Assembly: GCA_003517945.1 (NCBI GenBank)
Contig: DOZP01000131.1
Location: 12,210-20,239 of the forward strand
Direction of reading: 5' to 3'
Origin: Porphyromonadaceae bacterium
GTDB taxonomy: Bacteria; Bacteroidota; Bacteroidia; Bacteroidales; Tannerellaceae
Length of the DNA stretch: 8,030 bases
Part shown: positions 1 to 6,145 of the stretch, one piece after another
Layout of the letters: each line of letters starts with the position of its first letter
Position numbering within the stretch: the first letter of the stretch is position 1
The notes under the pieces: model-generated
Databases searched by the model: none
What the model saw: the letters and a program-made list of their open reading frames with translations, nothing else
What the model was told of the DNA's origin: nothing
Program-made: the position numbers and the translations under genes

Positions 1-456
1 TGGGTATACGGTATGTTGAAAAAGAAAGATGCTCCCGGCTATTTGTATATGATTGAAAACGGAGCCACTACCACATGGGAACATTGGAACGGTGCGCGGA
101 GCCGGATGCACAACTGTTATAACGGCATAGGCGCCTGGTTCTATCATGCAGTGGGCGGCATTCGTCCCGATGAAAACTTTCCGGGATACCGGCGTGTAAT
201 CATTGCCCCGCAAATACCGGCTGGGATTACTTGGGCAAAAACATCAAAGGAAACGCCCTACGGAACGGTAGTCGTAAACTGGGAAATGAAAGATGAGACG
301 CTCCATATGGAACTGATGATTCCTCCCGGATGTACGGCGTCGCTGGAGCTTCCCGATCATATCCGCAACTATAAAATGAACGGGAAAAAATATGCAGCAA
401 AATATTCGAAAGAGATTCCGAGCGGTAAACACCAAATCGTTTATCAGATGAATTGA
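1..456 (+). CDS. Alpha-L-rhamnosidase, GH78 family, C-terminal part (5' end outside window)
   Basis: GH78 enzymes remove terminal alpha-L-rhamnose from plant polysaccharides and glycosides, normally in the periplasm or at the cell surface in Bacteroidota. The frame is open from base 1 (W-V-Y-G before the first Met at 13), so this is the last 151 residues of a longer gene, not a small gene starting at 13. The segment GATTTWEHWNG (about 61-93) is the family's conserved end of the (alpha/alpha)6 barrel. From memory of family structures, the Glu of TWEHW (codon 79-81) sits where the general base is placed. MHNCYNGIGAWFYHAVGGI and the PGYRRVIIAPQ strand follow, leading into the C-terminal beta-sandwich that ends the family. 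The signal peptide, N-terminal domains and catalytic acid lie upstream and cannot be checked. The next gene starts 52 bases on, same strand, and is also a carbohydrate enzyme, so co-transcription is likely. Confidence 0.9.
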   Translation, partial: WVYGMLKKKDAPGYLYMIENGATTTWEHWNGARSRMHNCYNGIGAWFYHAVGGIRPDENFPGYRRVIIAPQIPAGITWAKTSKETPYGTVVVNWEMKDETLHMELMIPPGCTASLELPDHIRNYKMNGKKYAAKYSKEIPSGKHQIVYQMN

Positions 457-508
457 CATCAAACGATTTCAAAATCGAAAAGTACTTTTAATAATTAATA
501 TTTTTTGT
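457..508 (+). other. Short AT-rich spacer between GH78 and CE15 genes, with a 12-base palindrome
   Basis: The spacer holds a small inverted repeat CGATTT/AAATCG (464-477, only two bases between the arms), then a perfect 12-base palindrome AAAAGTACTTTT (478-489), then an A/T run up to the ATG at 509. No ribosome-binding site of the AGGAGG type is present, which is normal for Bacteroidota. TATTTTTTG (499-507) resembles the -7 box but has one base too many and abuts the start codon, so it is unlikely to be a promoter. I see no strong terminator, so readthrough from the rhamnosidase gene into the esterase gene is the simplest reading. Confidence 0.45.
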
Positions 509-2770
509 ATGAAACATGTTGCTAAATTATCAGCTACTCTTATTTTCATTGTGTTTGCATCCTTTCAGGGGAAATCACAACAACAGTTTCCCGATTTCCC
601 TCCTGCATATATTGATAATGCAATGGATCTGAATCAGATGATGTATCAGATGGGAATCACGCTTCCCGACCTGCCGCTTCGAAAAGACGACCCGAACCTG
701 CCCCAAGGCGCCGTTGTGACCGATCCGCAAAATCCGGAAGGCAGATGGACGTACAACGGGCACGACCTCAACCGGTCGCCATGGGGATTATGGGATAATT
801 ATGACGATATCCCCGAAGGTTTTTTTCCGGGACGGGATGCATTCCGCGTCGAGACGTATACGCCGATTTCGTTACTCAAAATGAAAGACGGAACGCCCGT
901 CACGACGGAAAAAGACTGGTGGGAGAAGAAAAGACCCGAAATCGAATACGACGTGCAGCATAGTTTATATGGATTTTTCCCACCGCGTGAAGAATGGCCG
1001 GCTGTCAAATTTAAAGTCGTAGAAACCACCGGTGGTACAGGCAATGGCAAATACATCCAAAAGGAATTGACCGGAGAAATAGATGTATCGGGCTATCCCG
1101 AAGTACGGGATAAACCTGTTATCACAGCCGTTCTCCGTACGCCTGCCGTAGCCTCCGGCCCGGTTCCTGTTATGATTGTCTTCGGTGGTTTTGGAAATAC
1201 TGCCGAACGGTATTGGGAAATCGTTTCTCCCCACGGCTGGGGCGTCTGTTCTTTCAGTCCGAATACGGTGCAGCCGGACAACGGCGCCGGCCTGACGAGT
1301 TATCTGATCGGCTTGATAAACAAGGGAAATTGGCGAAAACCGGATGATTGGGGCTCCATTGGGGCTTGGGCCTGGGCGATCAGCCGGCTCATTGATCACC
1401 TGGAAACCGATCCTGCGGTGGATGGCAAAGCCATTGGGCTTACCGGGCATTCGCGCTATGGCAAAGCTACTTTGTATACAACGGCTTTTGAACCGCGGAT
1501 TGCCATTGCTTTTCCGAGCGATGCCGGTAGTTTGGGTACGAAAATGAACCGGCGGCATTGGGGGCAGGATTTGGAAAACTCCGGTACGCCTTCGGAATAT
1601 CACTGGATGGCAGGCAACTTCCTGCAGTGGTGCGGCGAATTGGTACCGGGCCGGTACCTGCCCCGTAAAGTTGAAAATTGTCCGGTCGACGCCCATTCGC
1701 TTCTTGCACTCTGCGCGCCCCGCCCGGTCTTTGTGAACGGTGGTAATCAAAGTCAATGGTCCGATCCTTACGGAATGTACCTCACCATGCTGCATGCGAC
1801 GCCGGCCTACGAATTGCTCGGTAAGAAAGGACTTGCTATCCAAGACGAGAAACCTGAAATCGATGTAGCTTATGTGGAAGGTTCTTTAGGCTTCCGTTAT
1901 CATAACGGCGGACATACCGATGCGCCGGATTGGCCGGCTTTCTTTGAATTTGCAGCCCAATTTATCCCGGCTACCAGGTTAACCGTTTCAACAGATATCC
2001 TGACACTTCCGGCAGACGGGAAACCGGTAGAACTGTCTGTTCAGTCCAACAAAGGGTGGCGAATAAACAATTCTTCCCCTTGGTTGAACCCGGATAAGCG
2101 TTCGGCTTCGGGAGACCAGGTGGTGAGCCTGTCGGGTAAGGAAAATACAACCGGGAATGGACGTTCCGCCACATTGGAAGTTGAAACCGAAGGACGAAAA
2201 TTGTCGGTTTTAGTTAATCAGGCATCTGAAAATGATGCAATAAACATATCTCTCAATGAGTTGATATTGTCAGGCAAGGGAGACGAAGAAGCTGTTTTTG
2301 ACATATCATCAAAAACAGCCTGGGCAATATCCGTCCCGGATAATTGGGCATTAGTAGATCCGGCAGCCGGTATTAACAACGGACAGATAAAAGTTACGGT
2401 ATTGCCTAATCCGGTCATTGAGCAACGGACGATCGAATTAACGGTTGCTTCTCCGACAACGTCTAAACCGATCAAACTGACACAAAAGGAAGGCCCGCCC
2501 GTACTGCAATTATTCGGCAATAATAACACTGTCCGTATAGGCGCTGCTGCTTCCACCAACTCTTCCCTGCTTATTATAACCAATACGACTTGTACGGTTG
2601 AAAGTCCGGTTGACTGGCTTTCCGGAGAAATCAACGCGCAGGGACGGTTTACGCGCTTAGTCCTTCAAGTGAAAGAGAATAAGACGGGCAGTCCCCGTTC
2701 GGCAAAAATCGCTCTGAAAGCGAAAGATATCGAACCTGTTTTTGTAGATGTTTTTCAGGGGGTGGAATAA
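509..2770 (+). CDS. Secreted CE15 glucuronoyl-esterase-like protein with three C-terminal BACON-like domains
   Basis: CE15 enzymes hydrolyse esters of (4-O-methyl-)glucuronic acid, classically lignin-carbohydrate esters on glucuronoxylan. Residues 1 to about 24 form a signal peptide (Lys near the start, hydrophobic LSATLIFIVFASF, likely cut near GKS/Q), with no lipobox Cys, so periplasm or outside. Residues 25-120 are an extension. The usual CE15 start, MKDGTPVTTEKDWWEKKRPE, begins at 125. The nucleophile motif GHSRYGK gives Ser315. PSDAGSLG places Asp338 exactly 23 residues later, where fungal CE15 enzymes have the catalytic Glu. YHNGGH supplies His469. Trp417 in QWSDP matches the conserved uronate-binding Trp. 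The alternative bacterial acid position before that Trp is Asn-Gln-Ser, so it is not acidic. Three BACON-like units follow (about 491-575, 578-662, 664-753; the third is divergent), which may bind glycan or act as spacers. The start at 509 is fixed by the signal peptide. The true substrate is unproven. Confidence 0.88.
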   Translation: MKHVAKLSATLIFIVFASFQGKSQQQFPDFPPAYIDNAMDLNQMMYQMGITLPDLPLRKDDPNLPQGAVVTDPQNPEGRWTYNGHDLNRSPWGLWDNYDDIPEGFFPGRDAFRVETYTPISLLKMKDGTPVTTEKDWWEKKRPEIEYDVQHSLYGFFPPREEWPAVKFKVVETTGGTGNGKYIQKELTGEIDVSGYPEVRDKPVITAVLRTPAVASGPVPVMIVFGGFGNTAERYWEIVSPHGWGVCSFSPNTVQPDNGAGLTSYLIGLINKGNWRKPDDWGSIGAWAWAISRLIDHLETDPAVDGKAIGLTGHSRYGKATLYTTAFEPRIAIAFPSDAGSLGTKMNRRHWGQDLENSGTPSEYHWMAGNFLQWCGELVPGRYLPRKVENCPVDAHSLLALCAPRPVFVNGGNQSQWSDPYGMYLTMLHATPAYELLGKKGLAIQDEKPEIDVAYVEGSLGFRYHNGGHTDAPDWPAFFEFAAQFIPATRLTVSTDILTLPADGKPVELSVQSNKGWRINNSSPWLNPDKRSASGDQVVSLSGKENTTGNGRSATLEVETEGRKLSVLVNQASENDAINISLNELILSGKGDEEAVFDISSKTAWAISVPDNWALVDPAAGINNGQIKVTVLPNPVIEQRTIELTVASPTTSKPIKLTQKEGPPVLQLFGNNNTVRIGAAASTNSSLLIITNTTCTVESPVDWLSGEINAQGRFTRLVLQVKENKTGSPRSAKIALKAKDIEPVFVDVFQGVE

Positions 2771-2787
2771 AATTACATTATTCCGAT

Positions 2788-2816
2788 TGAGGCTGTTTCC
2801 GGATGGGGCAGCCTCA
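2788..2816 (+). terminator. Hairpin closing the GH78-CE15 locus
   Basis: Perfect 8-base arms TGAGGCTG (2788-2795) and CAGCCTCA (2809-2816) enclose 13 bases, which can add several G-T pairs and a C-G pair to the stem. It starts 18 bases after the esterase stop codon and is followed by T-rich DNA (TTGTATTGATTTAT) rather than a clean T run. Position and stem strength favour a transcription terminator separating the carbohydrate locus from the ATPase gene. Confidence 0.65.
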
Positions 2817-2862
2817 TTGTATTGATTTATAATATTTATAAGGCTGATACATTTATACATCG

Positions 2863-2883
2863 TTTGCCTTGGAATTTCGGAAA
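2863..2883 (+). repeat. 21-base direct repeat, copy 1, upstream of the ATPase gene
   Basis: The sequence starts TTTGCCTTGG and ends TTTCGGAAA, and is identical to copy 2 at 2896-2916, a 33-base step. Inside and just beyond it, AATTTC (2873-2878) and GAAATT (2880-2885) form a perfect dyad around one G, as a dimeric repressor site might. The upstream bases (ATCGTTTG, 2859-2866) are only a poor match to a -7 box. Confidence 0.85.
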
Positions 2884-2899
2884 TTTTGATTTATTTTTG
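2869..2899 (+). promoter_or_regulatory. Candidate Bacteroidota promoter for the ATPase gene
   Basis: TATTTTTG (2892-2899) matches the Bacteroidota -7 consensus TAnnTTTG. TTG at 2869-2871 lies 20 bases upstream, close to the usual -33 spacing. The -33 element is inside repeat copy 1 and the -7 box runs into repeat copy 2, so any protein bound at the repeats would affect this promoter. Transcription would begin around 2905, leaving a leader of about 40 bases before the ATG at 2944. It is inferred from consensus only. Confidence 0.5.
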
Positions 2900-2916
2900 C
2901 CTTGGAATTTCGGAAA
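2896..2916 (+). repeat. 21-base direct repeat, copy 2, upstream of the ATPase gene
   Basis: Base-for-base the same as copy 1. The dyad is slightly broken here (AATTTC at 2906-2911, then GGAAAATT with one extra A). The leading TTTG forms the end of a good -7 box (2892-2899), so this copy would lie across the transcription start and the first bases of the mRNA. Similarity to copy 1 stops sharply after base 2916. There is no third full copy in the window. Confidence 0.85.
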
Positions 2917-2943
2917 ATTACGCTGATTAACGATTTGGAAAAA

Positions 2944-4275
2944 ATGAAAAATGTGTATCTGCATCGCAAAATAGACGGCGAACTTCTCGCTTGGAGCAAG
3001 GACGACGCACACAAGCCCCTACTTGTGCGGGGAGCACGGCAGGTGGGTAAATCATCGGCGGTAAGAAACCTCGCCAAGGAGTTTGAATATTTCGTGGAGG
3101 TAAATTTCGACAAGCGAGAGGATGTATGTGCGCTTTTCGAGGGGAATATCGACCCACAAAGAATTTGTGACAACCTCTCATTTATTTACAAAATCCCCAT
3201 CGTTCCGGGGAAAACCCTGCTGTTCTTTGACGAGATCCAAGCGTGTACGAAGGCCATTTCGTCGCTTCGATATTTCCGGGAAGAATACCCGGAATTGCAT
3301 GTAATTGCTGCCGGTTCGTTATTGGAATTTGCGCTTGAAGAGTTGCCTTCGTTCGGTGTGGGACGTATACGTTCCATGTTCGTTTACCCGTTCTCGTTCG
3401 AGGAGTTTCTAATGGCGACGGGCGACCAAATGCTTTGGACAGGTATAGTCAAGGCTACTTCACAAGAGCCGCTTTGGGAACCGGTTCACAACAAAGCACT
3501 TTTGCTGTTGAAAAACTTTCTCATTTTGGGTGGTATGCCCGAAGTGGTGTCGGCATACGTCGGCGGCAGTTCGATGTTGGAATGTATGAAAATCATGGAC
3601 GATTTGATATTATCGTTCCAAGATGATTTTACTAAATATAAAAAGAGAGTGCCCTCATCGCGCATTAGCGAGGTCTTCGACAGTGTGATGCAGAGTGCCG
3701 GAAAGTCGTTTGTTTACACAGGAGCGGCAGAGGCCAACCTCAAACAGATCAAGGAGGCTCTCGATCTGCTTATTAAAGCGGGGCTCGTAATGCCTGTCAC
3801 CCATACGGCCGCAAACGGGATACCCCTCGGTGCGGAAGTTAATCGTAAAAAGCAGAAAATGCTTCCTTTGGATACGGGGTTGTTCCAACGGATATTGGGT
3901 CTTGATATGTCCGATATGTTCCTTTCCGATGAATTTGAAGTGGTGAATAAAGGCTCTATTGCGGAGATATATGTCGGATTGGAAATCAAAAAATCGGCAT
4001 CTTGTTACCATCGGGAAGATCTGTATTTTTGGAAACGGGGGGAGAAGAACAGCAATGCCGAAGTTGATTATCTGCTTCAAAAAAATGAGGAGATCATTCC
4101 CATTGAGGTTAAGTCGGGTAAACGTGGTTCCATGCAAAGCCTGCACCTGTTCCTGTCCCACAAAAAGCTACCTTACGGAGTACGCACTTCCTTAGAGAAC
4201 TTCGCTTCTTACGAAAATATCAGAGTCATTCCGCTTTACGCCGTCGGTAATATCCGAAATCAATTGTTGTTGTAG
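2944..4275 (+). CDS. AAA+ family ATPase with C-terminal DUF4143 domain (443 aa)
   Basis: Members of this family are widespread in bacteria and archaea, often in many copies per genome, and have no settled function. The N-terminal P-loop domain has Walker A GARQVGKS (Lys36), Walker B TLLFFDEIQ (Asp96-Glu97), the AAGSLLEFAL segment (about 122-131) and the family signature GRIRSMFVYPFSFEEFL (about 139-155). The C-terminal DUF4143 region ends with AEVDYL (Asp375), 12 residues, then IEVKSG (Glu388-Lys390), a D-Xn-ExK pattern like the PD-(D/E)XK nuclease fold. The length is normal. I chose ATG 2944 because the family starts close to KRKI...LLAW...KPLLVRGARQVGK. The frame can be opened from TTG 2902, but that codon lies in repeat copy 2 at the predicted transcription start. 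The gene stands alone, with a terminator before it and no toxin, antitoxin or phage partner beside it. Acquisition as a single cassette is possible but unproven. Confidence 0.9.
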   Translation: MKNVYLHRKIDGELLAWSKDDAHKPLLVRGARQVGKSSAVRNLAKEFEYFVEVNFDKREDVCALFEGNIDPQRICDNLSFIYKIPIVPGKTLLFFDEIQACTKAISSLRYFREEYPELHVIAAGSLLEFALEELPSFGVGRIRSMFVYPFSFEEFLMATGDQMLWTGIVKATSQEPLWEPVHNKALLLLKNFLILGGMPEVVSAYVGGSSMLECMKIMDDLILSFQDDFTKYKKRVPSSRISEVFDSVMQSAGKSFVYTGAAEANLKQIKEALDLLIKAGLVMPVTHTAANGIPLGAEVNRKKQKMLPLDTGLFQRILGLDMSDMFLSDEFEVVNKGSIAEIYVGLEIKKSASCYHREDLYFWKRGEKNSNAEVDYLLQKNEEIIPIEVKSGKRGSMQSLHLFLSHKKLPYGVRTSLENFASYENIRVIPLYAVGNIRNQLLL

Positions 4276-4294
4276 GTTTCGAACACATACAACA
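4268..4294 (+). terminator. Weak hairpin over the ATPase stop codon
   Basis: Arms TGTTGTA (4268-4274) and TACAACA (4288-4294) are perfect 7-base complements around a 13-base loop containing TTCGAA. The left arm overlaps the TAG stop (4273-4275). The stem is AT-rich and no T run follows, so termination here would be inefficient. It is the only candidate end for the ATPase transcript. Confidence 0.3.
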
Positions 4295-4309
4295 TTGGAG
4301 GAAATTCAC

Positions 4310-4317
4310 TATCTTTG
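4310..4317 (+). promoter_or_regulatory. Candidate -7 box for smpB
   Basis: TATCTTTG fits TAnnTTTG and lies 50 bases before the smpB ATG, giving a leader of about 45 bases. No TTG/TTTG is found at the proper -33 distance (the nearest TTG, 4295-4297, is only 12 bases upstream), so the call rests on half a promoter. Confidence 0.35.
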
Positions 4318-4367
4318 TCCCTTAAAATTGTAATTAATCGCACATTTATTGTGGACAAATATCAGCT

Positions 4368-4835
4368 ATGGCAACAAAAGAAAAGCTAAGCAATCATATC
4401 CTTATCAAAAATAAGAGAGCGTCTTTTGACTTTGAATTTATTGAAACGTTTACTGCGGGCATCGTACTTACAGGAACCGAAATAAAATCAATCCGTCTCG
4501 GCAAAGCAAGTCTTGTCGATACGTATTGTATTGTTGAAAAAGGGGAAGTCTGGGTAAAAAACATGTATATTGCCGAGTATTTTTATGGTACCTACAATAA
4601 TCATTCGGCGCGTCGCGACCGCAAACTGTTATTGGGCAAAAAAGAAATCAGGAATATCGAATCGGCAGCAAAAAACAGTGGTTTTACAATTGTTCCGACA
4701 AAACTTTTTATAAACGATAAAGGGCTGGCCAAAATTGTCATTGCAATAGCCAAAGGTAAAAAAGAGTATGATAAACGTCAGTCCCTGAAAGAACGTGATG
4801 ATAAGAGAGAGATGAGCAGGGCTTTCATGAAATAG
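4368..4835 (+). CDS. smpB: SsrA-binding protein SmpB (155 aa)
   Basis: SmpB binds tmRNA (SsrA) and delivers it to ribosomes stalled on broken mRNAs, where its tail fills the empty mRNA channel and lets translation switch to the tag template. The sequence has the family order: N-terminal [20 protein letters not shown] (from residue 15), the [18 protein letters not shown] core (34-51), then [13 protein letters not shown] with [13 protein letters not shown] (67-94) contacting tmRNA. The basic C-terminal tail [20 protein letters not shown] (from residue 130) inserts in the decoding centre. Length and both ends are typical, and ATG 4368 gives the usual short N-terminus. The channel gene begins 15 bases after its stop, so the two are probably co-transcribed. 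The tmRNA gene itself is not in the window. Confidence 0.97.
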   Translation: MATKEKLSNHILIKNKRASFDFEFIETFTAGIVLTGTEIKSIRLGKASLVDTYCIVEKGEVWVKNMYIAEYFYGTYNNHSARRDRKLLLGKKEIRNIESAAKNSGFTIVPTKLFINDKGLAKIVIAIAKGKKEYDKRQSLKERDDKREMSRAFMK

Positions 4836-4850
4836 TTATAATATGGTAAA

Positions 4851-6062
4851 ATGGAAAATCTTGATTCTGTTATAGCGTCTTTGGGAATACAGTCGGAAAG
4901 TCTTATTTCGATCATTAAAATTTCAGTATCGGTATGCCTGTCTGTTTTTTCAGGTTATCTGGCTTATATAATAACCAAAAAGTTAGCCGCCAGGATTATA
5001 CTTAAAATAGTGAAACATACCAAATTTATATGGGATGACCTTCTTTTTGATCAAAAATTATTCAACCGTTTGGGTTTACTTATTTTTCCGATCGTATCGA
5101 AACAGGTTCTGACCAATCTGGAATGGCAGTATACCGGTACGATTACCAAGTTGCTTGATTTGTGGATATTATTCGCGTTTGTTGCTGTGATATCCGCCGC
5201 ACTATCAGGGGTGAACAGGGCTTATATGAGTTTTCCCGGATTGAAAGGTAAACCGATTAAAGTATTTATCCAGATGATTGAAATCTTTTTCTATTTTGCC
5301 GCTGTAATTATTGCCATCGGATTATTTACGGAAAAAGAAGTTTCTACCCTGCTTGCCGGTCTTACTGCATTTGCCGCCGTGTTGATGCTTATTTTTAAAG
5401 ATTCGATCCTCGGACTTGTCGCAGGTATTCAGTTGAGCGCCAATAATATGTTGCATATCGGCGACTGGATTACGATGCCGAGTAGCGGGGCTGACGGGGA
5501 TGTGATTGAGATAAACCTGACTACCGTAAAAGTACAGAATTTTGATAAGACCATAACGACCATCCCTACTTATAAACTTGTTTCGGAATCGTTTACCAAT
5601 TGGCGTGGAATGGAGGAATCGAACGGCAGGCGCATCAAACGGTCGATAAATATTGATGTCGGTTCAATACATTATCTTTCGGAGGAAGAAATTTCAACAT
5701 TGATAGATTCTTCTCTTCTGAATAAATATATGCAGCATAAGCTAAAGGAATTAGAGGAATTTAATGCCAGCAGGAAAAATCGTCTGGACGTACGGAAACT
5801 GACAAATATCGGAACTTTCCGTGAATACCTGGAATCCTGGATAGCTGCTAATCCGAACATAAACCGGGATATGACACACATGGTACGTCAGTTGCAACCG
5901 ACTCCGACGGGTTTGCCGATAGAGATTTATTGTTTTTCGGCGCGGCAGCGATGGATTGACTATGAAAATGTGCAATCCGATATTTTTGATCATGTGTATG
6001 CTACGCTGGATTTATTCAATCTGAAAGCGTTCCAGTTTTCCGGTAATGCTGTTACCGGTTAG
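4851..6062 (+). CDS. Mechanosensitive ion channel of the MscS superfamily, YbdG/MscM type (403 aa)
   Basis: These inner-membrane channels open under membrane tension and release solutes in hypo-osmotic shock. Predicted membrane segments lie near residues 17-40, 70-88, 95-117 and 138-158, and the pore-lining segment with its Ala/Gly-rich pattern (LLAGLTAFAAVLMLIFKDSI) spans about 164-196. The MscS beta-domain follows (IGDWITMPSSGADGDVIEI, from about 203). The stretches VKVQNFDKTITTIPT and ESFTNWRGMEESNGRRIKRS closely resemble what I remember of E. coli YbdG, and the length is near YbdG's 415 residues, so this is the YbdG branch rather than the shorter MscS itself. The C-terminal part (about 260-403) is cytoplasmic. 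It sits between smpB and metH with no functional link evident beyond probable readthrough from smpB. A hairpin covers its last codons. Confidence 0.92.
   Translation: MENLDSVIASLGIQSESLISIIKISVSVCLSVFSGYLAYIITKKLAARIILKIVKHTKFIWDDLLFDQKLFNRLGLLIFPIVSKQVLTNLEWQYTGTITKLLDLWILFAFVAVISAALSGVNRAYMSFPGLKGKPIKVFIQMIEIFFYFAAVIIAIGLFTEKEVSTLLAGLTAFAAVLMLIFKDSILGLVAGIQLSANNMLHIGDWITMPSSGADGDVIEINLTTVKVQNFDKTITTIPTYKLVSESFTNWRGMEESNGRRIKRSINIDVGSIHYLSEEEISTLIDSSLLNKYMQHKLKELEEFNASRKNRLDVRKLTNIGTFREYLESWIAANPNINRDMTHMVRQLQPTPTGLPIEIYCFSARQRWIDYENVQSDIFDHVYATLDLFNLKAFQFSGNAVTG
6040..6058 (+). terminator. Hairpin at the 3' end of the channel gene
   Basis: CCGGTAA (6040-6046) and TTACCGG (6052-6058) are perfect 7-base complements around TGCTG, whose outer T-G pair can shrink the loop to three bases. 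The stem ends two bases before the TAG stop (6060-6062). AT-rich DNA follows, but no continuous T run. It may terminate or slow transcription before metH, or protect the smpB-channel mRNA end. Confidence 0.4.
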
Positions 6063-6078
6063 GGTGATTAATAATCAT

Positions 6079-6108
6079 AATTATACACGATTCGATACTT
6101 GTATAATT
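6079..6108. promoter_or_regulatory. 9-base inverted repeat in the metH upstream region
   Basis: AATTATACA (6079-6087) and TGTATAATT (6100-6108) are perfect complements with 12 bases between, placing their centres two helical turns apart (21 bases). The right arm runs into TATAATTTG (6102-6110), a near miss to TAnnTTTG with one extra base. The arrangement could be an operator over a metH promoter. In such AT-rich DNA it may also be chance. Confidence 0.35.
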
Positions 6109-6145
6109 TGATAATACATAAAATAAATAAAATAACTGAATATCA

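Noticed and set aside
1..12. ATG at 13 as the start of a 147-residue gene
   Set aside because: The frame is open to the window edge and the sequence is the C-terminal end of a GH78 enzyme, so this Met is internal.
965..1843. 292-residue open frame on the minus strand inside the esterase gene
   Set aside because: It lies wholly opposite the CE15 catalytic region, whose + strand frame carries all the conserved motifs. The minus-strand product is rich in Arg, Pro and Gly, with no domain I recognise, and fits a mirror effect of codon bias.
3655..4161. 168-residue open frame on the minus strand inside the ATPase gene
   Set aside because: It is opposite the conserved DUF4143 region, has no family-like motif and no plausible promoter.
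4295..4306. TTGGAGGAAATT before smpB, equal to part of the ATPase repeat with five bases (ATTTC) removed
   Set aside because: Could be a degenerate third copy flanking the ATPase gene, but the match is short, needs a gap and lacks the TTTGCC part. Chance is as likely.
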